From the NCBI GenBank assembly GCA_964536965.1, contig CAZIAL010000011.1, forward strand, positions 24,075-88,074: 64,000 bases of DNA, written 5' to 3'. Shown here piece by piece: positions 52,230 through 61,484 of the stretch (its first letter is position 1; each line of letters starts with the position of its first letter). The notes under the pieces were generated by a model, which had not been told where the DNA came from, made no database searches, and saw only the letters and a program-made list of their open reading frames with translations. Both the position numbers and the translations under genes were made by a program. This DNA comes from JACMQW01 sp964536965 (GTDB taxonomy: Bacteria > Bdellovibrionota > UBA1018).

Positions 52230-52883
52230 CTAGAACTGCATCTCCGTCACATCGCCCGAAACATCGAGCTTCGCCGCCGTAGCCTTCACGATTTGCTCGA
52301 CGGAAACTCCGGGTGCGCGCTCACGCAGAACGAAACCGTTCTTCGTCACGTCGATGACCGCGAGCTCCGTCACGATCTTCTTCACCACGCGCTCCGCGGT
52401 CAGCGGCAAAGTGCACTTCGGAAGCAGCTTCGAACTTCCGTCCTTCGCCACATGTTGCATCGCCACGATCACATTCGGAGAGCCCGCGACGAGATCCATC
52501 GCGCCGCCCATCCCCTTCACCATTTTCCCAGGGATCATCCAGTTGGCGAGATCGCCCTGGTCGGAAACTTCCATCGCCCCGAGAACCGTCAGATCGACTT
52601 TACCCGCGCGGATCATCGCGAACGAATCCGCGCTCGAAAAAAACGCGGAACCCGGCAGCACCGTCACGGTTTCCTTCCCGGCGTTGATCAGGTCGGGATC
52701 GACGTTCTCTTCCGTCGGATAGGGCCCGAGCCCGAGAATTCCGTTTTCCGACTGGAGTACGACGCGCATTCCGGACGGGATGTAGTTCGCCACCAGCGTC
52801 GGGATGCCGATGCCGAGGTTCACATAATAACCGTCCTTCAGTTCTTTCGAGATCCGCTGGGCGATCTGTTCACGAGTCAGCAT
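52230..52883 (-). CDS. scoB: 3-oxoacid CoA-transferase subunit B
   Basis: A 217-residue subunit. It shows 'GYYVNLGIGIPTLVANYI' and the active-site 'VLQSENGILGLGPYP', with the catalytic Glu in SENG. 'GGAMDLVAGSPNVIVAMQHVAKDG' is also typical. With subunit A it moves CoA from succinyl-CoA to acetoacetate or a similar acid. The ATG overlaps the scoA stop by 1 bp (TGATG). Confidence 0.95.
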   Translation of the reverse strand: MLTREQIAQRISKELKDGYYVNLGIGIPTLVANYIPSGMRVVLQSENGILGLGPYPTEENVDPDLINAGKETVTVLPGSAFFSSADSFAMIRAGKVDLTVLGAMEVSDQGDLANWMIPGKMVKGMGGAMDLVAGSPNVIVAMQHVAKDGSSKLLPKCTLPLTAERVVKKIVTELAVIDVTKNGFVLRERAPGVSVEQIVKATAAKLDVSGDVTEMQF

Positions 52884-53602
52884 CAGGCACCGCCTTTCGA
52901 AATCGTCTTTTTCTCGATGCGCTTTTCGTAGCCTTCGCCTTTAAAGATCCGCTTCACATAGATTCCCGGGAGATGGACCTGATCCGGCTCGATCGAACCG
53001 ATCGGCACCAGTTCTTCGACCTCGGCGATCGTGATCTTCCCGGCCATCGCGGCGAGCGGGTTGAAGTTCCGCGCGGTCTTCCGGAAGACGAGATTTCCCA
53101 TCGTATCGCCCTTCCAGGCCTTTACGATGGCGAAGTCGGAGACGATACCCTTTTCAAGCACGTATTTCCGGCCGTCGAACTCCCGAATTTCCTTTCCCTC
53201 GGAAACGAGGGTGCCCGCGCCCGCGGCGGTGAAGAACGCCGGAATTCCGGCGCCGCCCGCGCGCATTCGCTCGGCGAGGGTCCCTTGCGGAATCAGTTCG
53301 ACTTCGAGTTCGCCCGAAAGAAGCTGCTGCTCGAAAAGTTTGTTCTCGCCCACATAGGACGAAACCATTTTTTTCACCTGCTTGGTCTCGAGAAGAATTC
53401 CGATTCCGAATCCGTCGACGCCGGCATTATTCGAATAGATCGTGAGACCTTTCGTGCCCTTCTTCCGAATGGCCGCGACCGAATTCTCGGGAATGCCGCA
53501 GAGGCCGAAGCCACCCATTGCGATGGTGGCTCCGTCGAAGAGGTCTTTCACCGCTTCGTCGGCGTTCTTAACGACTTTCCAGTCCCAGTTCAGAGAAGAC
53601 AT
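52883..53602 (-). CDS. scoA: 3-oxoacid CoA-transferase subunit A
   Basis: A 239-residue subunit with the CoA-transferase motif 'GATIAMGGFGLCGIPENSV', 'TIYSNNAGVDGFGIGILL' and 'PAFFTAAGAGTLVSEGKEIREF', all matching SCOT subunit A. It lies 9 bp after the thiolase gene. Together with thiolase it converts acetoacetate to two acetyl-CoA. Confidence 0.95.
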   Translation of the reverse strand: MSSLNWDWKVVKNADEAVKDLFDGATIAMGGFGLCGIPENSVAAIRKKGTKGLTIYSNNAGVDGFGIGILLETKQVKKMVSSYVGENKLFEQQLLSGELEVELIPQGTLAERMRAGGAGIPAFFTAAGAGTLVSEGKEIREFDGRKYVLEKGIVSDFAIVKAWKGDTMGNLVFRKTARNFNPLAAMAGKITIAEVEELVPIGSIEPDQVHLPGIYVKRIFKGEGYEKRIEKKTISKGGA

Positions 53603-53611
53603 ATTTTTTTC

Positions 53612-54793
53612 CTAGAGGATTTCCACGGCGATCGCCGTGGCTTCGCCGCCACCGATACAGATACCGGCGAGGCCCTTTTTCTTACCGAGGGTTTTCAGCT
53701 GATTCACGAGCGTCACGACGATCCGCGCGCCCGAAGCGCCGATCGGGTGACCGAGCGAGATCGCGCCGCCCCAGACGTTGATCTTTTCCGACGGGATTTC
53801 GAGATCCTTCTGCGCCGCCATCGCGACGACCGCGAACGCCTCGTTCACTTCGAAGAGATCAACGTCACCCACCGACCAACCGGCTTTCTTCAGCGCGCGG
53901 CGCATGCCTTCGGCCGGCGCGGTCGTGAACCAGACTGGATCCTGGGCGAAGCCGGCATAGCCTGCGATGCGTGCGAGCGGCTTCAGTCCGAGGCTCTTCG
54001 CCTTTTCCGCCGACATCAGCACGAGCGCCGCCGCGCCGTCGTTGATCGACGAAGCATTCGCCGCGGTGACCGTTCCGGCCTTGTCGAAGACGGGCTTCAG
54101 TCCCGGAATTTTGTCGTAATTCACTTTGCCGGGACCTTCGTCGGTGTCGACGAGGACTTTATCGCCCTTCTTTCCTTCGATCTCGACCGGAGCGATTTCG
54201 TCCTTGAAGCGGCCTTCCTTAATCGCGGCGTTCGCGCGCTGGAAAGAAGTGATCGCGAACTGGTCCTGCATCTCGCGCGTGAAGCCTTTTTCCTTCGCGC
54301 AGAGTTCACCGCAGTTCCCCATATGCTGGTTATTATACGGATCCCAGAGACCGTCGTGGATCATTCCGTCGATGAATGGCGCGTTGCCCATGCGAAGGCC
54401 GCCGCGCGCGTTCTGGAGGTAGTAAGGGACGTTCGACATCGACTCCATCCCTCCCGCGACCACGACTTCGTTATCACCGGCGAGAATCGACTGCGCGCCC
54501 ATGATGATCGACTTCATCCCGGACCCGCAGACCTTGTTGATCGTGTTCGCAGGAACGGAGTTCGGGATCCCTGCGTAGATCGACGCCTGGCGGGCGGGCG
54601 CTTGGCCGATCCCGGCTTGAAGCACATTTCCCATGTAAACTTCGTCGACCTTCGCGCCGTCGAATCCCGCGCGCTCCAGCGCCTTTTTGATCGCGACCGC
54701 GCCCAGCTTCGGAGCGGAGAGGGCGGAAAGCGAGCCCTGGAAAGTACCCTGGGGAGTGCGGGCGATGGAAACGATGACGACTTCTTTACTCAT
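53612..54793 (-). CDS. atoB: Acetyl-CoA acetyltransferase (thiolase)
   Basis: A 393-residue thiolase. The nucleophile is Cys 89 in 'NKVCGSGMKSI'; 'GGMESMSNVPYYL', the His in 'GGAISLGHPIGASGARI' and the second Cys in 'GICIGGGEATA' complete the active site. ATG 54793 is the family start ('MSKEVVIVSIARTPQGTF'); the frame above it is open but overlaps the divergent protease gene. Thiolase plus CoA-transferase suggests use of acetoacetate or butyrate-type acids as carbon source; in the other direction thiolase could feed polymer or isoprenoid synthesis. Confidence 0.95.
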   Translation of the reverse strand: MSKEVVIVSIARTPQGTFQGSLSALSAPKLGAVAIKKALERAGFDGAKVDEVYMGNVLQAGIGQAPARQASIYAGIPNSVPANTINKVCGSGMKSIIMGAQSILAGDNEVVVAGGMESMSNVPYYLQNARGGLRMGNAPFIDGMIHDGLWDPYNNQHMGNCGELCAKEKGFTREMQDQFAITSFQRANAAIKEGRFKDEIAPVEIEGKKGDKVLVDTDEGPGKVNYDKIPGLKPVFDKAGTVTAANASSINDGAAALVLMSAEKAKSLGLKPLARIAGYAGFAQDPVWFTTAPAEGMRRALKKAGWSVGDVDLFEVNEAFAVVAMAAQKDLEIPSEKINVWGGAISLGHPIGASGARIVVTLVNQLKTLGKKKGLAGICIGGGEATAIAVEIL

Positions 54794-54951
54794 GGTATTT
54801 TCTCCTGTCGACGGGGACGTGGCCAAGGTGAATTGGGACTTGAAGGTTACACCGGAAGTCCCGAGATTCCAGCGGAAAATAGCCTTCTGGACCCGGGATT
54901 TCGCGATGCGTAAAGCTTCCCGATTTCGACGGCCGCTGGTAAGACCAGAAA

Positions 54952-56127
54952 ATGGAAACCAGAATGGAAACCCGCACGGCGCCCCCCCTCCATCTCCGCC
55001 GCGAGTCGAGTCCACTCGCGGCCCGCATCCTCTGGGCCGCCGTTCTCTTCGGAATTTTCTGTCTCGGATGGATCTCGACCGCGAAGGCGGACTTTATCCG
55101 CCAGGCGAAAGCAAGCCCGATCCTTTCGACCGAACTGCCCGACCTCGTCGAAAAAGTTCTCCCCGGCGTCGCGAACATCAGCTCGACGAAAATCAGCCGC
55201 ACGATGACCTACGGGATGGACGAATTCTTTCGCCTTTGGCAGGTGCCGAAGGAAAACTCCCAGAGCTCCATGGGCTCCGGATTCGTCATTTCGAAGGACG
55301 GATTCGTCATCACGAATAACCATGTGATCGACCAGGCGGACGAAGTCGTCGTGACTCTGCTCGACCGCAAGAGCTACAAGGCGCGCGTGGTCGGTCGCGA
55401 CGATAAGCTCGATCTGGCGCTCCTCCGCATCCGCGACAAAGACGGTTCCGTTCCCGCGGGGCTCCAGCCCATTACGATGGGCGATTCGAGCAAGGTCCGG
55501 ATCGCCGAACCGATTTTCGCCGTCGGGAATCCCTTCGGGCTCCAGCACACCGTCACTACGGGTATCATCTCGGCGAAAAACCGCACCATCGGCGTCGGTC
55601 CGCTCGACGACTTTCTCCAGACCGATGCGTCCATCAACCCCGGAAATTCGGGCGGACCGCTTTTCAATTTCAAGGGAGAGGTCATCGGCATCAACACCGT
55701 GATCTTCTCGCGGACCGGACAGAGCGCGGGTCTGGGCTTCGCCATCCCCGTGAATAGCGCCAAAGCCGTGCTCGATGACCTGAAAAAATACGGCCGCGTT
55801 CCGCGCGCCTGGCTCGGACTCCTCGGTCAGCCGATCACCGGACCGATTCGCGAGCACTACGACCTTCCCGTCGAATCGGGCATTATCCTCGCCAACCTCG
55901 TGCAGGGCGCGCCGGCCCAGGCGGCGGGACTGCGGATCGGGGACATTCTCGTCGAGGTCGCGGGAACTTCCGTCGGCGATAACTCCGAGGTCGAGCGCGA
56001 AGTTTACCGGAAAAAACCCGGAGAGACGATTGTCGTGAAAATTCGACGCAAGACCCGCACGCTGGAAGTTAAAGTAAAACTCCAGGAACTTCCTAAACTC
56101 GACCGGCTGCCACCCGGGATCATTTAA
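54952..56127 (+). CDS. HtrA/Deg-type serine protease
   Basis: A 391-residue exported trypsin-like protease. A signal or anchor segment ('AARILWAAVLFGIFCLGWI') is followed by the catalytic triad H124 ('TNNHVI'), D154 ('LDLALL') and S233 ('GNSGGPL'), and one PDZ domain ('GAPAQAAGLRIGDILVEVAG'). One PDZ and the length are closer to DegS or HtrA than DegP. It should act in envelope protein quality control. Two in-frame ATGs lie close together ('METRMETR'); the first is used. It diverges from the thiolase gene. Confidence 0.94.
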   Translation: METRMETRTAPPLHLRRESSPLAARILWAAVLFGIFCLGWISTAKADFIRQAKASPILSTELPDLVEKVLPGVANISSTKISRTMTYGMDEFFRLWQVPKENSQSSMGSGFVISKDGFVITNNHVIDQADEVVVTLLDRKSYKARVVGRDDKLDLALLRIRDKDGSVPAGLQPITMGDSSKVRIAEPIFAVGNPFGLQHTVTTGIISAKNRTIGVGPLDDFLQTDASINPGNSGGPLFNFKGEVIGINTVIFSRTGQSAGLGFAIPVNSAKAVLDDLKKYGRVPRAWLGLLGQPITGPIREHYDLPVESGIILANLVQGAPAQAAGLRIGDILVEVAGTSVGDNSEVEREVYRKKPGETIVVKIRRKTRTLEVKVKLQELPKLDRLPPGII

Positions 56128-56145
56128 TCGAAAGGTCCCCGCTCC

Positions 56146-56760
56146 ATGGAAAGCCGTAAGAACACCGTAAAAACCTCGTCCCGCCTCTCGCGAGCCGCCG
56201 AACTCCCGGTCGACTTCACGAAAATCGTCCGTGACGTCTATACGACCAACTTCGCGGACGGCACGAAACTGCTGAAAAAGTTCCAGAAGGCGAAGAACTC
56301 CTTCGATATCCGCGGCGCGATCTTCGCCGACGAGATCGTCCTCGCGGTTTCGCTGATCACCGAAGGCCAGATGGCCGCGACGACGATCCACGGTTCGGTT
56401 GATTTCGATCCGAAGGCGTCCACTCCGACGGCCCAAGATCTCCTCGCCGTCTGCGTGGATGCCGTCGGGAGTCTCTTCGGCACCCTACTCGATCCGACCA
56501 AGCCGGAACAGATCGAGCTCCTCGCCAGCGGCTCGTCTGAAGTTTACGACGAACTTCCTTTAGAGTGGACGAAGGTCGAATTCGAGGGTCGCCGGGTCTA
56601 TCTCCTCGTCGATCGCTCGAATCCCACGCTCGACGAAATGACGGATCGTTGGCTCGCCGAGAACGATCCGGACGCCGAACTCGAGGAGGAAGAGTACGAC
56701 GAAGAAACCGGGGATAACTTCATGACGGGGAAGAACCGCAAGGGCGACCCTTTCCACTGA
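56146..56760 (+). CDS. Hypothetical protein following the HtrA gene
   Basis: A 204-residue soluble protein with no recognised family. It has 'VDFTKIVRDVYTTNFADGTKLLKKF', 'FADEIVLAVSLITEGQMAATTI' and a very acidic C-terminus ('DPDAELEEEEYDEETGD'). It lies 18 bp after the protease and is probably cotranscribed. Nothing shows an envelope location. Confidence 0.75.
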   Translation: MESRKNTVKTSSRLSRAAELPVDFTKIVRDVYTTNFADGTKLLKKFQKAKNSFDIRGAIFADEIVLAVSLITEGQMAATTIHGSVDFDPKASTPTAQDLLAVCVDAVGSLFGTLLDPTKPEQIELLASGSSEVYDELPLEWTKVEFEGRRVYLLVDRSNPTLDEMTDRWLAENDPDAELEEEEYDEETGDNFMTGKNRKGDPFH

Positions 56761-56856
56761 GATGACCTGAATACCCCGGCCGGCTAGCCCGCCACGCCGC
56801 GCGACCCAGAGATTTCCCTTCCGTCCTGCCGGGACCCGTTTAGAATTAGGTCCACG

Positions 56857-58104
56857 ATGAAAAAAGATACGGACCTCCTCGTCGTCGGCGGCGGAGTGAT
56901 CGGAATGGCCTGCGCATACGAACTCGCGAAGCGCGGCGCGCGCGTAACGGTAATCGACAAGGGAGAGCCGGGTTACGCCTGCTCCTACGGAAACGCGGGC
57001 TGGCTCACCCCCTGTTTTTCCATGCCGCTTCCGATGCCGGGCATGCTCCTGAAGTCCATCAAGTGGATGACGAATCCCGAGAGTCCGCTCTACATCCAGC
57101 CGCGCCCGAGCTGGCTCCTGATTTCGTGGCTGACGCGTTTCCTTTTCGCCATGAACCGACGGCAGATGATTCGCTCGGTGACCGCGCTGACGGAAATTTC
57201 GAAGTACAGTCTCGAAGCGTATTCCCGCCTCTCCTCGGAAACCGGGTATGCGATCGGTTTCGAAAAAATGGGCCTGCTCATGGCGACGCAGTCCCGCGGC
57301 GGAATGGACTACGCGGTCCAGGAAATGAATCTCGTCGCCGAGCACGGAGTCGCGGGAAAGCGCATGAATGCAGAGGAGCTTCGTGCTTTCGAACCCGCGC
57401 TGACCGGGCACCTCGAAGGTGGCGTTTACTTTCCGAACGAAGCCCACGCGGAACCGCTCGAAGTCGTTCGCGCCCTTTCCATCGGGGCGCAGAAACATGG
57501 CGCGAAAATTCTCTCGGGGCATGAACTGATCGACTGCGAGTCGCGCGACGGAAAGATCCATTCGATCCGAACCACGAAAGGAACTTTGCGCGCGGACCAG
57601 TACGTTTTCGCGACCGGTGCCTGGTCGACGGGCGTCGGCCGGTCGCTCGGACTGAACATCCCGATCCTGGGCGGCAAGGGTTACGCATTCATCACAAAGC
57701 CCCTTTCCCCGAACCCGCTGCGGCCCCTGATGCTCGTCGAGAAAAAAGTCGCGGTCACGCCGCGCCAAGGCTCTCTCCGGCTGGCGGGCACGCTCGAACT
57801 CGTGAACAACGACTACTCGATCAGCCCTCGCCGGATCGATGCGATCGTCAAGGGCGCGCGCCAGTTCCTGAACGTACCTGAGAAGTTCGAGTACTCGGAA
57901 CTCTGGCGCGGACTGCGCCCTTGTTCCCCGGACGGCGTTCCCCTGATCGGTTACGCTAAGGGCTACTCGAACCTCTTCCTCGCGACCGGCCACCAGATGC
58001 TGGGGCTCCAGTCCGCTACCGGCACCGGCCGACTGGCCGCGGACCTCATCTTCGGGGAAAAGCCCCTCTTCGATCCGAAGCCGTTCCGGGCGGATCGCTT
58101 TTAA
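56857..58104 (+). CDS. dadA: D-amino acid dehydrogenase-like FAD oxidoreductase
   Basis: A 415-residue flavoprotein of the DAO/DadA family. The FAD loop is 'LLVVGGGVIGMACAYELAKRG', followed by 'VIDKGEPGYACSYGNAGWL' as in DadA, 'GGVYFPNEAHAEP', 'YVFATGAWSTGVGRSL' and 'RPCSPDGVPLIGYAKGYSNLFLATGHQMLG'. It oxidises D-amino acids to oxo acids and passes electrons to the respiratory chain; a source of D-alanine is peptidoglycan turnover. Confidence 0.93.
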   Translation: MKKDTDLLVVGGGVIGMACAYELAKRGARVTVIDKGEPGYACSYGNAGWLTPCFSMPLPMPGMLLKSIKWMTNPESPLYIQPRPSWLLISWLTRFLFAMNRRQMIRSVTALTEISKYSLEAYSRLSSETGYAIGFEKMGLLMATQSRGGMDYAVQEMNLVAEHGVAGKRMNAEELRAFEPALTGHLEGGVYFPNEAHAEPLEVVRALSIGAQKHGAKILSGHELIDCESRDGKIHSIRTTKGTLRADQYVFATGAWSTGVGRSLGLNIPILGGKGYAFITKPLSPNPLRPLMLVEKKVAVTPRQGSLRLAGTLELVNNDYSISPRRIDAIVKGARQFLNVPEKFEYSELWRGLRPCSPDGVPLIGYAKGYSNLFLATGHQMLGLQSATGTGRLAADLIFGEKPLFDPKPFRADRF

Positions 58105-58201
58105 ACGAGCCGGCAACCCGAAATTCGATTCCCGTCATATTATTCGCGCTCGCATCCTCGAATGCCATGCCGCTATAATCGAGTCAGGTAAAGGATTTTT
58201 C

Positions 58202-59005
58202 ATGCGCAGCGCTTTTCGAGTTCACCTTCTCATCGCGGCTCTCTCCCTCGCGCCCATCGCGAACGCCGTCGCGAAAAATTGCGACATCCCGAAGTCGGGC
58301 TGGCGCATGGATACGAAAGGGAAACGCGAGAAGGCGATCTACGAAAGTTATTTCGACGTCTGGGACGATGAAGACCAACCTCGCTCGAAGATCTACTTCG
58401 TCATTCCTTCCGAGAACGGAAGAGATTCGGAAGTCTTCTCCCTCGAAGTGCGGGGCGGCGCCGCGCTCGAAATGAAAGCGGATACGCTGAAACGACTGTC
58501 GGAAGCGAAAGAACTTCGAATTTACAATCCTACGAGCCATCCGTCCCTCTACTTCGTTCCCTTCGCCGCGAACGCGCTGAAAAGCTTCGAACCGAAACAA
58601 CACTGTTCCGACGCCCGCGAAAGCCAGCGGCACGCGGGCAAGGGTTGCACGACGATCTCCATGGGCAAGCACGAGAAAATGACGATGTTCTACGCGGAAT
58701 ACGCGGACAAATGCGACAAGATCGCCGATGTCCAGCGGAACGCTAAAAAACGCGACGGCAGGATGACTACGGCCGAGAAAGAGCTCCTCGCCGAAGCGGT
58801 CAGCGACATGAACGATTATTTCGGCATCGAAAATGGCCCCAATCGGCGTCCGAGTAACCTCTCCAGTCCTCAGTACGCCGACGAAAAAGGCGACGAAAAG
58901 ATCGACCAACAAAGAAAAGGGACGAAAAAACTTCCGATCGTTCCCGCCGGAAAAAACAAGCGTCAGACTCCGGTGAAAACCAAAGAAACGCGCGGCGCGG
59001 GCTGA
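58202..59005 (+). CDS. Exported hypothetical protein
   Basis: A 267-residue protein with a signal peptide ('LIAALSLAPIANAVA'). Several Cys occur in the mature part ('KNCDIPK', 'QHCSDAR', 'KGCTTIS', 'DKCDKIA'). The C-terminal 60 residues are highly charged and disordered-looking. No family recognised. It converges with the exported gene at 59018-59476, 12 bp apart. Confidence 0.75.
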   Translation: MRSAFRVHLLIAALSLAPIANAVAKNCDIPKSGWRMDTKGKREKAIYESYFDVWDDEDQPRSKIYFVIPSENGRDSEVFSLEVRGGAALEMKADTLKRLSEAKELRIYNPTSHPSLYFVPFAANALKSFEPKQHCSDARESQRHAGKGCTTISMGKHEKMTMFYAEYADKCDKIADVQRNAKKRDGRMTTAEKELLAEAVSDMNDYFGIENGPNRRPSNLSSPQYADEKGDEKIDQQRKGTKKLPIVPAGKNKRQTPVKTKETRGAG

Positions 59006-59017
59006 TCCTCCCGAAAC

Positions 59018-59476
59018 TTACTCGCAGCGAAAGCTCGCGCGCGTCGCGGGTTTCGTCTCCGGCCGCGGTTCGCAGTCGAGAAATGTCGAACCGTCCTTCG
59101 CGCGAATGACCAAATAGTGGCCTCGATCATCGAGGAGGTTGAAGAGCGTATGCTCGCCGACTTCGCCGTCGTCGGAGTTGAAGTAGCGACCATCGACGCA
59201 GCGACCGATCATCCCGCCATGCTGCGGATTCGGCGTTCCTTCGTCGCTGGCGAGAAACTCAAGCTCGAGCGGTTCTTCCGGCGTTTCGATGAATTCGTAG
59301 GAGTAGCGATACTTCATCGTATCGGCGCAGCGCTCTTCGCCGATCGTCATGATCATGTCCGCGTGTGATCCCTCGACCGCTTCGCAAAAAAAACGTCCCG
59401 CGAGGCGAGGACACTGATCGGTCGACGCCTGGGCGACTATGGAAACCCACCATACGGTAAACAATCCAGTCAGCAT
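59018..59476 (-). CDS. Small exported hypothetical protein
   Basis: A 152-residue protein with signal 'LFTVWWVSIVAQAS' and six or more Cys in the mature part ('QCPRLAGRFFCEAV', 'GEERCADT', 'GRCVDG', 'FLDCEPR', 'SFRCE'), suggesting a disulphide-rich periplasmic or secreted domain. No family recognised. Confidence 0.72.
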   Translation of the reverse strand: MLTGLFTVWWVSIVAQASTDQCPRLAGRFFCEAVEGSHADMIMTIGEERCADTMKYRYSYEFIETPEEPLELEFLASDEGTPNPQHGGMIGRCVDGRYFNSDDGEVGEHTLFNLLDDRGHYLVIRAKDGSTFLDCEPRPETKPATRASFRCE

Positions 59477-59512
59477 TCGCCCCGACTATCACGCGAGGAA
59501 GAGGAGACCCAG

Positions 59513-60253
59513 TTAGAAATCCGTGTCGCCGTCGTCGAACTCGCGCTTGATATTGTCGATGATCGCCTCGTCGGCTTCGTCATCGACCGGGATATCGTCC
59601 ACGGATTCGTCGAGCTCGAGATCGTAAATGACCTTCGAGAAGGCCGCTTCGTCCGAGAGATCCTGCTTGATGGCCTCGATGTACTTATCCGGGTACTTCG
59701 AAACGAGTTCTTCGATGTACTGGTTCAGCTTCTTCTCGCGCAGGATGAGCTCCTTGCGCTTAATCTTCTTCCAGTTCTTGATGTAGTGGAGACGGCAGTA
59801 GCCGGCGGTGGACGAAGAGCTTTCGCACGCGATCTCGCGACACATGTCTTCGTAGTTCCGCGGAGTCGAAGCTTTCTTCGGCGCTTTCGCGACCTTCATC
59901 GGTTTCGTCAGCGGCTTCGCGGTCGGAGTCGCGACAGGTGCCGCGCCCGCTTTTACTTTGAGTTCGACGCCTTTTTTCGAAGCGCCTGCTTTCTGAACCA
60001 CTTTTTGGACTGCGGTGGGTTTGCTCACAGAAGTCTTAACGTCTTTTTTCGCGCCCGACTTGAGTGATGCTTTATCCTTCGCGGAAGCTTTTACCGACGA
60101 TCCGGAAGACGGTTTTTCTTTGCCCTTCGTCACGCCCTTAGCGGCGGCCTTGATCGACTTGATGGCTTTCGTCGCAGCGGCGACCATCTTCTTGGCCGGA
60201 GATTTCGCGGCGGTCTTGGTTTTCGATTTCGATGGAGCTGCTTTTTTCGCCAT
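59513..60253 (-). CDS. Lysine/alanine-rich protein with Cys-His motif, possibly nucleoid-associated
   Basis: A 246-residue protein. Residues 1-130 are Lys/Ala/Ser/Pro-rich and resemble the histone H1-like tails of bacterial nucleoid proteins. Then C138, C143, C153 and H156 form a C-x4-C-x9-C-x2-H arrangement ('MCREIACE', 'GYCRLHY') that could bind zinc, followed by basic helices and a very acidic C-terminus ('DDIPVDDEADEAIID'). ATG 60253 is taken; the frame above lacks family-like sequence. DNA binding is inferred from composition only. Confidence 0.75.
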   Translation of the reverse strand: MAKKAAPSKSKTKTAAKSPAKKMVAAATKAIKSIKAAAKGVTKGKEKPSSGSSVKASAKDKASLKSGAKKDVKTSVSKPTAVQKVVQKAGASKKGVELKVKAGAAPVATPTAKPLTKPMKVAKAPKKASTPRNYEDMCREIACESSSSTAGYCRLHYIKNWKKIKRKELILREKKLNQYIEELVSKYPDKYIEAIKQDLSDEAAFSKVIYDLELDESVDDIPVDDEADEAIIDNIKREFDDGDTDF

Positions 60254-60361
60254 AGTCTTCCTGATATCCTGTCCCGGCTGAGCGACCTCGCCCTGCATAC
60301 AGGACGGTCGCGTCCGGGCAAAGCCTTGCGGGATTCGTAACTTAGCTGGTAACTTAGCGAT

Positions 60362-61420
60362 GTGCCACGCCCCACTAAACGCGTCAAGACTTTCGGCGCC
60401 GTCGACCTCCACTTCCATGGGGCGTTCGGCATCGATCTGATGAGCGCCGGCCCCACGGATCTGGATCGCCTTTCGCGCGAGCTGAAGACACACGGTGTCG
60501 CCGCGTTTTGCGCGACGACCTTGTCGGCCGCCGAAGGACCGCTGAGCGAGACGGTCGCGCGCCTGGGCAAGTGGATTACGTCGGGATCTGCGCCGGGCGC
60601 GAAACCCTTAGGGATTCATCTCGAAGGACCGTTTCTCAATCTCGACGCCGCGGGCGCCCATCCGGAAGGCGTGCTCCGAAAACTTTCGATGTCCGAGCTT
60701 GAAAAGCTTTGGAAACTTTCCCAAGCGACGCTGCGAATTCTGACGATCGCACCCGAAACCCTCGATGACGCGCTACGCAAGGAGTTAGGAGTCTGGGCGG
60801 CGAAACGGAAAGTACGCCTCTCCATCGGGCACACCCGCTGCACGGCCGCCCAGGCCGAAAGCGCATTTCAGGACGGTTTCTCCGGGGTGACCCATGCGTG
60901 GAACGCGCTGAGTTATCACCACCGGGAGCCGGGAGTCCTGGGAAGTGCGCTCGGGAGAAAACAAACTTATGTGGAACTGATCGTGGACGAAGTCCATGTG
61001 GCGGCCCCGATCATCGACTGGACCCTGGCCCTGCACGAAAAGGGAACCTTCTTCGTGAGTGACGCCGCACCCGCGGCCGCTACGGACGGCTCGCATTTCC
61101 ACCCGTTTGGCGACCTGGAGTGCCGCTTCCAGGACCGCGCCTGTCGCCTTCCGAATGGCACCTTGGCCGGCGGCGGCTTGCTTCTGCCCGCGGCCTTCGG
61201 CGAATGGATCGGGCGAGAATCTCTCCGGAAGAAGACCGCGCCGGAGAAGCTGCTCCGCGCGCACCTCCACCGACTCCACACCCTGCCGCTGACCGCGCTT
61301 TTTATGAAGAAAACGAGCGCCATGGCCCTTCTGAAAAAATTTCCCGTCGTCTACGAAATCCAGGCGGGAACCCGCGCTTCCCCGCCCCAGATCCGGGTGG
61401 CCACGAAGTCCCGTCGGTGA
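60362..61420 (+). CDS. nagA: N-acetylglucosamine-6-phosphate deacetylase
   Basis: A 352-residue amidohydrolase. Metal and substrate residues are visible: 'VDLHFHGAFGIDLM', 'GIHLEGPFLNLDAAGAHP', 'IGHTRCTAAQAESAFQDGFSGVTHAWNAL', 'LIVDEVHV' and 'VSDA'. It removes the acetyl group from GlcNAc-6-phosphate in amino-sugar or cell-wall recycling. The start is a GTG; an overlapping ATG two bases earlier is out of frame. It is slightly short at the C-terminus compared with typical 380-residue members. Confidence 0.92.
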   Translation: MPRPTKRVKTFGAVDLHFHGAFGIDLMSAGPTDLDRLSRELKTHGVAAFCATTLSAAEGPLSETVARLGKWITSGSAPGAKPLGIHLEGPFLNLDAAGAHPEGVLRKLSMSELEKLWKLSQATLRILTIAPETLDDALRKELGVWAAKRKVRLSIGHTRCTAAQAESAFQDGFSGVTHAWNALSYHHREPGVLGSALGRKQTYVELIVDEVHVAAPIIDWTLALHEKGTFFVSDAAPAAATDGSHFHPFGDLECRFQDRACRLPNGTLAGGGLLLPAAFGEWIGRESLRKKTAPEKLLRAHLHRLHTLPLTALFMKKTSAMALLKKFPVVYEIQAGTRASPPQIRVATKSRR

Positions 61421-61484
61421 TAAACCTGTCCTTCACCGAAAGCGCTCGGCCCCCGAATCGCCCGTACTTTTAGGTTTTGCCGCC

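Noticed and set aside
54847..56436. 529-codon minus-strand frame opposite the HtrA gene
   Set aside because: The plus strand encodes an unmistakable HtrA protease with a full catalytic triad; the antisense frame is a by-product of codon bias.
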